NCBI GenBank assembly: GCA_963922205.1
Contig: CAWUHX010000005.1
Coordinates: forward strand, 3,011,623-3,075,622
DNA: 64,000 nt
Direction of reading: 5' to 3'
DNA from: Romanomermis culicivorax
Taxonomy: Eukaryota > Nematoda > Enoplea > Mermithida > Mermithidae
The translations under genes and the position numbers were made by a program. This document shows positions 10,033 to 20,000 of the stretch, in pieces. How positions within the stretch are numbered: position 1 is the first letter of the stretch; the number at the start of each line of letters is the position of its first letter. A model generated the notes under the pieces. The model had not been told where the DNA came from. It worked only from the letters and a program-made list of their open reading frames with translations, and searched no databases.

Positions 10033-11643
10033 ATGCATTTTAATTCACCATCCAACAGAAGTGCAATGCTCATGGATGAAACGGTGTGTCTCGATCCCAG
10101 ATCAATAAATGTAATATCAGTCACAGTACCTATGCAATACAGAAGAATTTTGCAAGATATTGTGTTTGAACCAAAAGTGATGAAAGAAAAGTATAAAAAT
10201 ATTTATTTCGCCTCATCAATTAGCAAAATCACTAATAATCGCATCCCAATCCAAGTGATTAATTTGAACCCATTCGTCACAAAAGTCTATTCGGGCATGA
10301 AAATTGGTGAAATTAAATGTTTCCCTAGCCAGTACTCATCCAATTCTGTAATAAACTCAATTAGTAACCAATTTTCAGAACCTAATCATAAATTATCATG
10401 CATTACTCTTGAATGGATCAGCAAAAATTGCAATATTCCAACTAACTTGAAAAAAGAAGATAAAACAAAGCTATTTAATCTACTATTGCACTATCCTAAT
10501 TTGTACGCCTTAGATGAAAAGGATACAGGGACAACTACATTAGTTGAACATCAAATAAACACCGGCGATCATAAACCTATCCGTAAATTTCCCTTTCGGA
10601 CGTCTCCGAAGGAAAAAGAAATTATCACAAATGAAGTGAGAGCCTTAGAAGCTAAACAAATCATCCAAAAGAGTACTTCACCATGGTCAACGAATTCAGT
10701 CTTAGTAAATAAAAAAGACGGTGGCCATCGGTTATGTATCGATTTTCGTAGCTTAAATGAAGTGACAAAAAAAGACGTCTATCCCTTGCCAAGGATTGAC
10801 GATATCCTTGACACTTTGAACAACATGTGTTATTTCACTACCCTAGATCAGGCCAACGCCTATTGGTCTATCCCAATTTCCGCTAAAGATCGTGAAAAAA
10901 CAGCCTTTATAACCCCTACCGGACTTTATGAATTTAACTATCTTCCATTTGGGTTATGCAACGCACCCGCTACTTTCCAACGATTAATGGACTTACTTTT
11001 ATCCGGCCTACAATGGTCATCATGTCTCGTCTATCTAGACGATGTCCTAATTTTTGCTAAATCACACGATCAAATGCTCTCTAGATTAAAAGCAGTGCTA
11101 GATCGCTTGCAACAAGGAGGCATGAAATTGCGTCTTAATAAATGCAAATTCAGTTTTCAGGAAGTAAAATATCTTGGGTACACAATATCAGCCCAGGGTA
11201 TTAGTCCAGACGATACAAAAATTCAAGCTGTAAAAGCAATTACCGCACCAAAAACAGTCAAAGGGCTGAAATCATTTTTAGGCCTAATTTCATATTATCG
11301 AAAATTTATACCAAGCTGCGCCCAGCTATGTCAACCATTAACCGAATTGCTGAAAAAAAATGCTAAGTTTGTTTGGGGGGAAAGACAAAATACAGTTTTT
11401 GAATATCTGAAAAATAGACTGATAAACCCTCCGATTTTGAAGCATCCCGATTTTTCCAAACCTTTCATTTTGCAGACAGATGCCTCTTTGGATGGCATAG
11501 GCGCAGTTCTTACGCAAATTGATTGTGACGGTAAAGAACACCCTGTCACATTTGCAAGTAGAACCTTAAAATCAGCAGAAAAAAATTATCCTATCACTGA
11601 ACTCGAAACGTTAGCAGTTGTAGAGTTTGTAAAATATTTCTGA
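10033..11643 (+). CDS. pol: Reverse transcriptase and RNase H (first part), element A
   Basis: DNA polymerase and RNase H of the element. The reverse transcriptase shows LCIDFRSLNEVTKKDVYPLP, the FGLCNAPATFQRLMD block and the catalytic YLDD at residues 334-337, all of Ty3/gypsy type. A thumb/connection region with FLGLISYYRKF follows. RNase H begins near residue 478 with the first catalytic Asp at 483 (QTDAS) and the Glu in TELETL. The frame is the same as the Env-protease frame upstream and the integrase frame downstream; it is cut off on both sides only by TGA codons at 10000 and 11641. The second TGA lies in the middle of RNase H, at a position held by Arg in element C, so it is a disabling mutation and not a natural end. 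Confidence 0.95.
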   Translation: MHFNSPSNRSAMLMDETVCLDPRSINVISVTVPMQYRRILQDIVFEPKVMKEKYKNIYFASSISKITNNRIPIQVINLNPFVTKVYSGMKIGEIKCFPSQYSSNSVINSISNQFSEPNHKLSCITLEWISKNCNIPTNLKKEDKTKLFNLLLHYPNLYALDEKDTGTTTLVEHQINTGDHKPIRKFPFRTSPKEKEIITNEVRALEAKQIIQKSTSPWSTNSVLVNKKDGGHRLCIDFRSLNEVTKKDVYPLPRIDDILDTLNNMCYFTTLDQANAYWSIPISAKDREKTAFITPTGLYEFNYLPFGLCNAPATFQRLMDLLLSGLQWSSCLVYLDDVLIFAKSHDQMLSRLKAVLDRLQQGGMKLRLNKCKFSFQEVKYLGYTISAQGISPDDTKIQAVKAITAPKTVKGLKSFLGLISYYRKFIPSCAQLCQPLTELLKKNAKFVWGERQNTVFEYLKNRLINPPILKHPDFSKPFILQTDASLDGIGAVLTQIDCDGKEHPVTFASRTLKSAEKNYPITELETLAVVEFVKYF

Positions 11644-11667
11644 CCTTATCTTTATCAACAGGAAGTC

Positions 11668-13299
11668 GTGATCCAAACCGATCACACAGCCGTGAAAGCT
11701 GTATTGGAAAAATCCAACCCCAATGGACGCATAGTTTGCTGGGGACTTGCCTTAGCCGGCATAAAATTGAACATTCAACCAAGAAAAGGTCACACGAATG
11801 CCAATGCTGACACTTTATCAAGATTACCCGATTCTGCTGCTAAACCAGTGTTTGATATAGAAACGGATGCCATTGCACGCCCACAAGAATCAAAACATGA
11901 ACCAAATGTCAACTCTATTTCTGATGAACAAATCAATTTAAAGAAATTGCAAAGAGATGATCAGTTTTTGAATCCAATAATCACGTCACTTAGTGACAAT
12001 GAAGAATGTGAAAGTTTTCCTAACTATCTTCTTAAAAATGGTATCCTATACAAAAATGAAAATGACATTGGAAAAATTGTGGTCCCTCAAGCATTGATTA
12101 ACTTGGTTATACAAACTCATCATGATGATGAATTAGCGGGACATTTTGGCTCAAGAAAGACTATACAGTTCATTGAAAAAAGATATTTTTGGCAAACCCT
12201 AACAAAAGACGTAACGAATTACTGTAAAACCTGCACAGTTTGTCAGAAAAATAAACCAATGCGTCGAAAAATCAAAGCTTCTCTAAAACCAATTCCAATC
12301 GATGGACCTTTTGAAAGAGTTGCTGTAGATTGCATGGGTCCCCTGCCCTTAACTGAAAAGAGAAATCGATTTATAGTTGTATTTATCGATTACTTCACCA
12401 AATATATTGAGGCTTTCGCCACACCCGATATTACAGCTAATACCATAGCACAACTCTTTGTCAATCATATAGTTTGTCGTCATGGAGCTCCAAGCATTTT
12501 GCAATCAGATCAAGGGACAGATTTTACGTCAAAGCTCATGACAGAAATCACTAGCCTGTTTAATACTCGAAAAATCCACACTTCAGCGTACCACCCAATA
12601 GCCAATGGGGAGGTGGAGCGTGCCAATCAAACGTTGATCACTCGGATCCGTATGTATATTCAAAATGGCAATCATGCTAATTGGGATCATCATTTATCTT
12701 ATGCAGTTTTTGCAACGAATATACATGCTAATGCAAGCACAAATCATTCACCATTTCAGCTAGTTTACGGACGTTTACCAAAACTGCCAATTGATGCTGT
12801 CTTACATTTTAATCCCTCAGTCTACTTCGTTGATCTTGATGACTATCAAGTGGAAGTTAAAAAGCATTTCACACAAGCACTCACTATAATTCAAGATGAA
12901 ATTCAAAAGGCACAAGAAAAATATAAACAAGCATATGATAAAAACCAAAACAATGTGACTTATAAAATTGGTGACTATGTTTGGAAAGAGTCACAAATGA
13001 TCAGGAAAAACCAAGCTAAAAAGTTACAACCTATCTTTCAAGGTCCTTACAAAATCCTTGACATAAAATATCCCAATCTTTTTCTGAAAAATCCTAACAA
13101 TTCAACTGGTGTTGAAACTATTCACGTCAATCGCTCTCGACCATTTGTTGGACGCCACAACGAAAATCAAAACAATTTTGATCAAGTGATAGCTCAACCA
13201 GATACAGAAGACAAAGAAATTCGGTTATCTTTGAAGTCCGACTTTGTTCAAAAGGATGATAATCGACAACATGGATACAACTTGAGAAAACGGAATTGA
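11668..13299 (+). CDS. pol: RNase H C-terminus and integrase, element A
   Basis: Continuation of Pol in the same frame. It opens with the RNase H end (QTDHTAVKAV; NADTLSRL). Integrase has the zinc-binding His pair at residues 151/152 and 159, with Cys 186, 189 and 192 (CKTCTVC). The catalytic core has Asp 221 (VDCMGP), Asp 281 (QSDQGTDF) and Glu 317 (NGEVER), giving exact DD35E spacing. The C-terminus carries the gypsy-type WK/KLQPIFQGPYKI block and ends in YNLRKRN, a motif also seen at the end of the integrases of B and C. No chromodomain is seen. All catalytic residues are present. The stop at 13297 is 33 bases before the 3' LTR, so no gene follows integrase. Confidence 0.95.
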   Translation: MIQTDHTAVKAVLEKSNPNGRIVCWGLALAGIKLNIQPRKGHTNANADTLSRLPDSAAKPVFDIETDAIARPQESKHEPNVNSISDEQINLKKLQRDDQFLNPIITSLSDNEECESFPNYLLKNGILYKNENDIGKIVVPQALINLVIQTHHDDELAGHFGSRKTIQFIEKRYFWQTLTKDVTNYCKTCTVCQKNKPMRRKIKASLKPIPIDGPFERVAVDCMGPLPLTEKRNRFIVVFIDYFTKYIEAFATPDITANTIAQLFVNHIVCRHGAPSILQSDQGTDFTSKLMTEITSLFNTRKIHTSAYHPIANGEVERANQTLITRIRMYIQNGNHANWDHHLSYAVFATNIHANASTNHSPFQLVYGRLPKLPIDAVLHFNPSVYFVDLDDYQVEVKKHFTQALTIIQDEIQKAQEKYKQAYDKNQNNVTYKIGDYVWKESQMIRKNQAKKLQPIFQGPYKILDIKYPNLFLKNPNNSTGVETIHVNRSRPFVGRHNENQNNFDQVIAQPDTEDKEIRLSLKSDFVQKDDNRQHGYNLRKRN

Positions 13300-13322
13300 C
13301 GAACGAGGACGTTCGCAAATTT

Positions 13323-13332
13323 AGCGGGGGAA
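13323..13332 (+). promoter_or_regulatory. Polypurine tract of element A
   Basis: AGCGGGGGAA directly abuts the 3' LTR and would prime plus-strand DNA synthesis. GGACGTTC lies about 15 bases upstream and recurs before the purine tract of B; C has GGGCGTTC at the same place. Confidence 0.8.
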
Positions 13333-14093
13333 TGTGAAGAAGAAAATAGTTTTGGTATAATTTGCATAATTTTTATAGAAAGTTTACTGTAGTTCGTTTT
13401 AATTAATTGTTTTTATATTTTTATTCTTTTTCTGCATAATTAGTAATCCTGTCACTGGTTCCTAGCACCACCCGAACCAAAAATTCCAACTTTGACCAAA
13501 TTTCGTAAAAACATTAATCCTAAACCTACCAAATCTATACCAAAGCATATGTGGTTGATTCATTAGCCTTTAGCTAATGCGGTTTGGCCCTTATGCGCCT
13601 GTTATCTATTAATCTTAGAAAATGCTACCTAGTCGTACTATCTTAAGAATATAACCGATCAGAAAATATATAATTCTTTTCTCAGAAAAGCAACCAAAGC
13701 TTTTTCCACACATAACTACCGTAATCGCCTACCGTAATACCTCCTCTTTATAACCTAACGATACCAGTTTAATATAAATATCCGAATTCTACTCAAAGTT
13801 TGACTTCTTTTTCTTTTTATCTTTCCTCGTATCAATCCTAGAATTTTCGGCGTTTGCCACCTAGTAATTTTTGGTCGTATTATTATATATTCTAAACAAA
13901 ATATATATATTTTGGAGAAGTTCGTGTTACCGATTTTATTGATATCGTAGTTACAATTAGTCTTTTCGTTTTGTCGTTTGTATTGCAATGGTGCCCCGCT
14001 TGTTCTTTGCCAGAAAAAGTATTCATTAGTTTTTGTGTGCATTTCAAATAAAATTACAAAAGAAAATCTACATTTTGTCATTTGCCCCTGACA
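13333..14093 (+). repeat. 3' LTR of element A
   Basis: Second copy of the 761-bp LTR, starting TGTGAAG and ending CCTGACA; 7 substitutions against the 5' copy (0.9 percent). It is followed by the CACT duplication at 14094-14097. Confidence 0.95.
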
Positions 14094-14097
14094 CACT
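14094..14097. repeat. Target-site duplication of element A, right copy
   Basis: CACT, identical to 4529-4532. Confidence 0.9.
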
Positions 14098-17000
14098 AAT
14101 ACCCAATTAAGTGAAAACTAACTTTGGACAAATATTTCATGCCAAGCCACAATGCTACAGTATACCACCAAATGAGAATCTGGAACATTGTATTCTGCAG
14201 AATGAAGTTACATTATTTGCATAAAATGGAAATGTTGATCACAGTTTTTTTTAAAATCCCCTTACAGAGTATAATATTGCATGAAAATTTGAAGCATAAT
14301 TTTCTACAGAATGCAGTCATAGTTTATTACTCAACAAAAAGGTTTAAACATACTTCTCTTCAGAATGCAACTACAGTAAACCACCTACAGTAAGACTTGT
14401 AGTAAAAAATTAACTTGTCACAGGAGCAGTTATTTAGATTTTTGTTATATTTGTCACTGTAATTTAACAATAATAGTTCATCAATGCAAACCTCCATATT
14501 TGCAACAAACAAGAGGACCAGGGTGCCATTGTTGACATGCTTCATCACTGGTTTCACATTGTCATGGCATTTACAATGGTTAAGAAGCTGACCTATCAAA
14601 TTGTCTTCGGCTGAAGCATTGATGGAGAATTAGATCCTGCCCAACACAGAGTCCAATTGACAGCTCTGGAAGAATTGGGTTTATGGTAGAAGCAAGTAAG
14701 GATACAGCAGATACCGAACCTCATTAATGTTTACTGTAAACCAGTGTCTGGTTACTGTAAATCAAGATTCAATAATAAGTTTCTTATTTAAACCTGGAAT
14801 GTGCATGGTCAAAACCACAAAACAGAATTGGTTGGTGTTTGATTGATGTTGAGTATTTTGGAAAGAGAATTCTTTTTTTTTGAAATAATTATGTTAAAGT
14901 CAACACTTTTAACCCAAGAATGATTGCTACAGTAACCATACTGTAATTCAGGAATTGATCTACAGTATTTTTGTTTTAAAAAATCTTACCCAGCTTTTTG
15001 ACCTTTATCTTTTTCATTGATGGACGATGCAACTATCTGGATGAAAGACCTATTTTCATCAAATATTCATTGTAATTTGCCACAACAGCACCTTTGGCAA
15101 TTTTTGGGAGGGCAAAGTTACTGTGCCTAACATAGTCCATCTGGCAAACATCCAGGTTCATCCTATTTTGATCATTGCACATTCACTTCAATTTCTCATC
15201 TGCAAATTTATGAATAAGCACTGATGCGGAACACAATTGTTGCCATTCAACTGTTTGGAAAAAAATTAGTTTTCCACAAGTTGAGAAACTGAGACAATAA
15301 TTTAGATGTGGGCAACACCACTAAGTGCCACTTTTATGACTGCAGTCATTGATTTTAAAATTGGAGTCTAATCTACTGTTTATTTCACTTTGGAATTTCA
15401 ACTCAGTGATTTTCCTGATTGTAAAAGAGTGGGAAAACTGTGATGGAAATTGAGGCAAGGTTGAGCATTACTTCCCCAAGTGTCAATGCAGAGAGAAAAT
15501 TGAAAAAAAAACATTTTAAAACTAAATGATGAAAACTGATCTCGATTAACCAAGATTTTTTCCTACCATACAAAAATTTTCTTTTTTAAAAAGTTTACTG
15601 GCATCATTCGTGATGAATGAAACTACAATCTCAAAGAATGACTGGTGCTCAATTATTTTGAACACAGTAAACCACTGATTTCTAATTTTAGACATCCGGT
15701 AATTCTGATTTCACAAATATACAAAAATCATCCACCAATTTTCTGGTCTGTTTGTTTTAATTTTTTTGCTCTTCTGATTTTTTGTTCTTCTTGAAAAATG
15801 CTGTACCTTTATTTTCACATTTTTTTGTGTGAACCTTAAAAATTTAAAAATTGCTTCAAAATTTCCATTACATAAAACTTTTTTGGACTAAAAAATTCAC
15901 TAGAAAAGATGCAGAAATAGGAAAACTTTATTGCTATAATCTCTAGATTTTCTGGGAAAAAGTTGGACACAAAAAAATCAGAAAAAACCAGGATACAAAT
16001 AAAATTGAAAATTGGAGACAAAAAATGAGCAGAACAAAACCATAAAAATATAAAAAACAGAAAATAAGCTCACCTTGCGGATTGATTTTTGGCCATAAAG
16101 CAACAATTCGGGGCACCATTTTTCATAAAAGAAAATGAACAAAAATTTTAAAATAGGAAAAATCCAAAGAAATTTCACAATAGAAGAAGAAACCTTAAAA
16201 GGGATAGTATTCAAACATAAATGACTCCAATAATATCAGATTTTAGGTGGGGATAGAGCTGAAAATTTGCCACTAAATTTTTCCAAAACTAACTGCAAAA
16301 CCCAATATAACTCATTATATTTGTTTGTAAAGCTCATCAAACAAAATAAGGAAAACATATGCAGATAGTATCATTCTTTGCTACTTGATTGCTGGAAATA
16401 ATTGTGAAGAAATCAAAAAAGTCTACACTGCGCATCAGCAAAAAAAGTGTATGTGTACCCTTCATGCCAGTTTCTTCCAGCAATGGCTGGTCTGAACAAA
16501 CCATTGTGCAAGGAATCAAGTACATCAGGTGGCCTGCCGGCACAAGTTGATTCATGATGGTCCTCATTCCATATATCAATCTGTTGAAGACAACCAATAT
16601 GCCTTTTGGGAAGCTTTTTGATATGAAGGGTGGTAGCTTGATGCCCAGTTCATGCTTTGAATTGGCATATCCTTATGAAGAATCCACATATGTCAAAGCA
16701 TAAAACAATCATAACCCCAATGAATATCCGGATGCAGATGACTACTTCAAGTCAGTTTGTAATGCGTGTGTGTCAGTCAGCCTATGACATTGAACAATAG
16801 CTTAAACATAACCCTAGTAGCATTATTTTCTGTGGAATCAAGAATTAACTTGTTTCAAATGAATAATAATGAAGTGCATTGACAAAAAAACAGGGAGTGT
16901 TATGAGCACAGCTCCCTGCATTTGAAAAATTCAATCATCTTTTTTGCTTTCAGAATATGCCACCAATTGAAATATCAGTCTACTTCATGCAATGAGTATG

Positions 17001-20000
17001 AACAGAATGCAATTTTTTTCCCAAATGTTAAAAAATGCCATCTCTGAATAATATTTTTGAACATATGCATCATTCAGCTTCACTGATTTTTTTCTGAAAC
17101 AAATCTGAGACTGTAAGGGCCTACACCTGTTTTTTTCAGCAGGGCTACCAAAAGATCACTTTGTTGCAAATGCAAAAGGATTTCAATGTAAAAATAAATC
17201 AAAACTATTTCCAAATGACTTTAACACATTGGAAATTATGTTTTTAAAACATACATGTAAAAGGAACAACTATTTGAAAGGGCAGAAATTTTAAAAATAG
17301 TAGAATATCTACTAAATTTCATATTTATATGGTAATATGTATCCTTAAAAATAAAACTTTAAGTAGACTGTGAATCTTTATCGATTTGAATTTAAAAAAC
17401 TGCACTCAAAATCATTTATTTCGACCCACCTAGGCTAAAAGATAATTCAGATTTTCTCCCTCGGCCAACCCTATGGCCAAAGAGAGTAGTATGCCCTTTT
17501 TTTATCACCACATCAATTCAGATGTACACAGCTGGCGTCGAACAAACTTGGGTGATGAAATTCATTGAAGAAACCAATGACATTAAAATTTTTATTGTGT
17601 TTCGATTTTCATACGGCCAGACACCAACAATACTTTCAAGCTCCCTAAAATAATTATCAATTCCACAAACCATAACATACAGAAATTTTCAAATGTGCTA
17701 ATAAATACACACTTATGTCATTTATAAACTGAAGCAAAACTTGCTTCACATTGATCAAGATGAAAAAATACGCATTAGTTTCATATCTCTTCCCAAAAAT
17801 ATGAAATTCAGTCCTTTGCAACCTGAGATCAGTTAGTTTTAATGTTATTGACATTTAATAAAATATGATGGGTTGAAAAGCTTTGTTTTTTAGACTGTTT
17901 GTTGCAACTACATAACTATACCCTAGAGTGCAGTTACCGCCTAACCCAGGTAAAACACCAGAAACTACCACCCAAATGTTGAATTTGTGGCTTATGGTGT
18001 TTGCATGTACAATCAAGCTCCTTGCTAACTGCTAAGAAATTCATACTGTGTTCTTTAAAACAACAAATATGCAGAATATTTTGCAGTATTTACTACATTG
18101 TGATTACAATATTGATTCACTATATTATCTGTCATTATTGAATTGTTAATCTCAATGTGAATGATCACAGTCTTTGGTCCTTATTGGTTTGATAAATTTT
18201 GTAGGCAAGCTTGGAATGCCACTTGTAGGAGTCAACTCAGGGCAGTTTTGTCTCATCAAAAAGAAGTGGACCTATTCCATCAATGAAGGAGGTAGTCTAA
18301 CAGTTCCTGCTTATCTGGCAGATGCAACAATGGGAAATGTGGCCTCAACAAGGCAGCAAAAGCACCTCCAGAATAACGAGGGCAGTTAAATCAACAGAGT
18401 ACTGTAAGGCCTACCTTTCTGGCTAGAGGAAAATAGGAATGTTGAGGAAAGAAAAAAGAATAGGATCATTAATGGCCATCTCATGCTGTTTGGTTTTTTA
18501 GTTGTATGTTCTACTGGTTCTTGCCGATTTGTCAAGGCTTTTGCAGTCAGACTCAAAGAAAATCAGATTGGATGGAATATCCTGATAAGCATTATAATTG
18601 GGTAGGGTGGGTCACTTCATTAATTATCAATTAGAAGTGGCACAAGGTTCATGAACTCAAAGAAGTTTAAGTGTAGAATGGTGAGGAGGATTATGAGGAA
18701 TAAGGGGGTATAAACTAAATATCTCTCCCATCCTAAGTGATGCCAGCATGATGTCAGTTTCTTTCAATTACAGCGGTCATCAAAACTATAGTGTTTCAGC
18801 TTAATGATAAATGTATTAAACTGGGTAACCATGCCTTTACATTAGGGTGATAAGTAGTTTGAGCTTTTCTGACATTCAAGATTTTGTGCAAGTCTTACAT
18901 CAGCTTAGGAGTAAAGTAAATTCCTTGATTGCAGAGCTGAAATTGATTACTATCCTGTTGTAAAAGGACTTTATTAAAGAAAAATTACAATATAGTCATC
19001 ATTTGTTATTCTGTGAATGAACCTTGAAAAACAATCATGTAGGCAAAGGAACCACCACCATCAGAATGCTAGGAAGTGGATCAGGATTTTTTGGGTATAC
19101 TTTTTCATCTAGGCATTTTTAAACAACAGCGTAAGAGATAGCCTCTCATGTTGGTGATTTACCAAGCTCTGCCCACTGATACCTGCCAATTTTATCATTC
19201 CTCCATAGAGTGAAAATTTCTAGAAAACTGGAAATTGATGTGTTTATAGTGTGTGCAGTTTATACTTACAGCTTCATAGTGGTCATCTGGATATGTCATT
19301 ATTTAAACAGCACAAAAAAGGCTTCTTGGGGAAATTTTACAAGTTTTACATTTTACAACAATCATTGCCTCAAAAGAAATCATCACAAAAAATTCAGCAA
19401 TTTTACTGTAAGACTGCTGTATAATTCAACAACAAAAAACTAATAACTTTGGAGCATGTAGTTCGAACTGAGAATGTCTTGGCCAAAGAGTATTGTTCTG
19501 CATCTGAACAGCACAAAAAAAAGTTGTCAAGTATATGGCCCATTATGGAAGTGAACCTCCCTTGCATGTCATTTCATTGATGAATCATGAAGTAATGACT
19601 TGCAGGTTGCTAATGGTGAAGTACATACACACAGGACCGATTTACCAATGAGCAAATGAGTTGCCCTTATTTGGCACAGCATCAATTGAGAGCCAGTAGA
19701 AATTTTTGAGATTGAGCTCAGCGGAAAAAATAGTGGCATTTCCATCCCAACATCAATCTTGCCTGTTACCTGTTATTGTTCTTATTTGGAACTCAAGGCC
19801 ACAAATACAGAATATCATAAGCTGATCCCAAAAAAAAACCTAACAATAATTTGGCTGTCCAATTTGATGCTGGCAAAGAAGGCAGCACTAAAAGAGCATC
19901 ACAAATATCTAAAGTACTTATAATATTCATTGAGTTGACTTGACTCAAATGTTGAGCTGCAAGTTAAAACACATAGTGGATAAATTCAAGGACAGTGAAA

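Larger units (their letters stand above)
4533..14093 (+). mobile_element. Element A: full-length Ty3/gypsy-type element with internal Env
   Basis: Complete LTR element of 9,561 bp with two 761-bp LTRs, a primer binding site, a purine tract and a 4-bp target duplication. Order inside: leader repeats, Gag, CCHC nucleocapsid, gB-like envelope, protease, reverse transcriptase, RNase H, integrase. The reverse transcriptase and DD35E integrase are of Ty3/gypsy type. The envelope sits between nucleocapsid and protease and not 3' of integrase, as it does in insect errantiviruses. The coding region has three breaks: a frame change near 6780-6822, a TGA at 10000 and a TGA at 11641. The catalytic protease motif reads DPGA. 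The copy is recent but apparently not autonomous as it stands. Confidence 0.95.

Noticed and set aside
10000-11643. Idea that TGA is recoded as sense in this genome.
   Set aside because: TAA and TAG also interrupt B and C, while A and B use TGA as a natural-looking end elsewhere; ordinary decay explains all.
16337-16597. 86-codon minus-strand frame and weakly coding-like plus-strand text around it.
   Set aside because: No consistent frame or motif could be followed beyond a few dozen residues.
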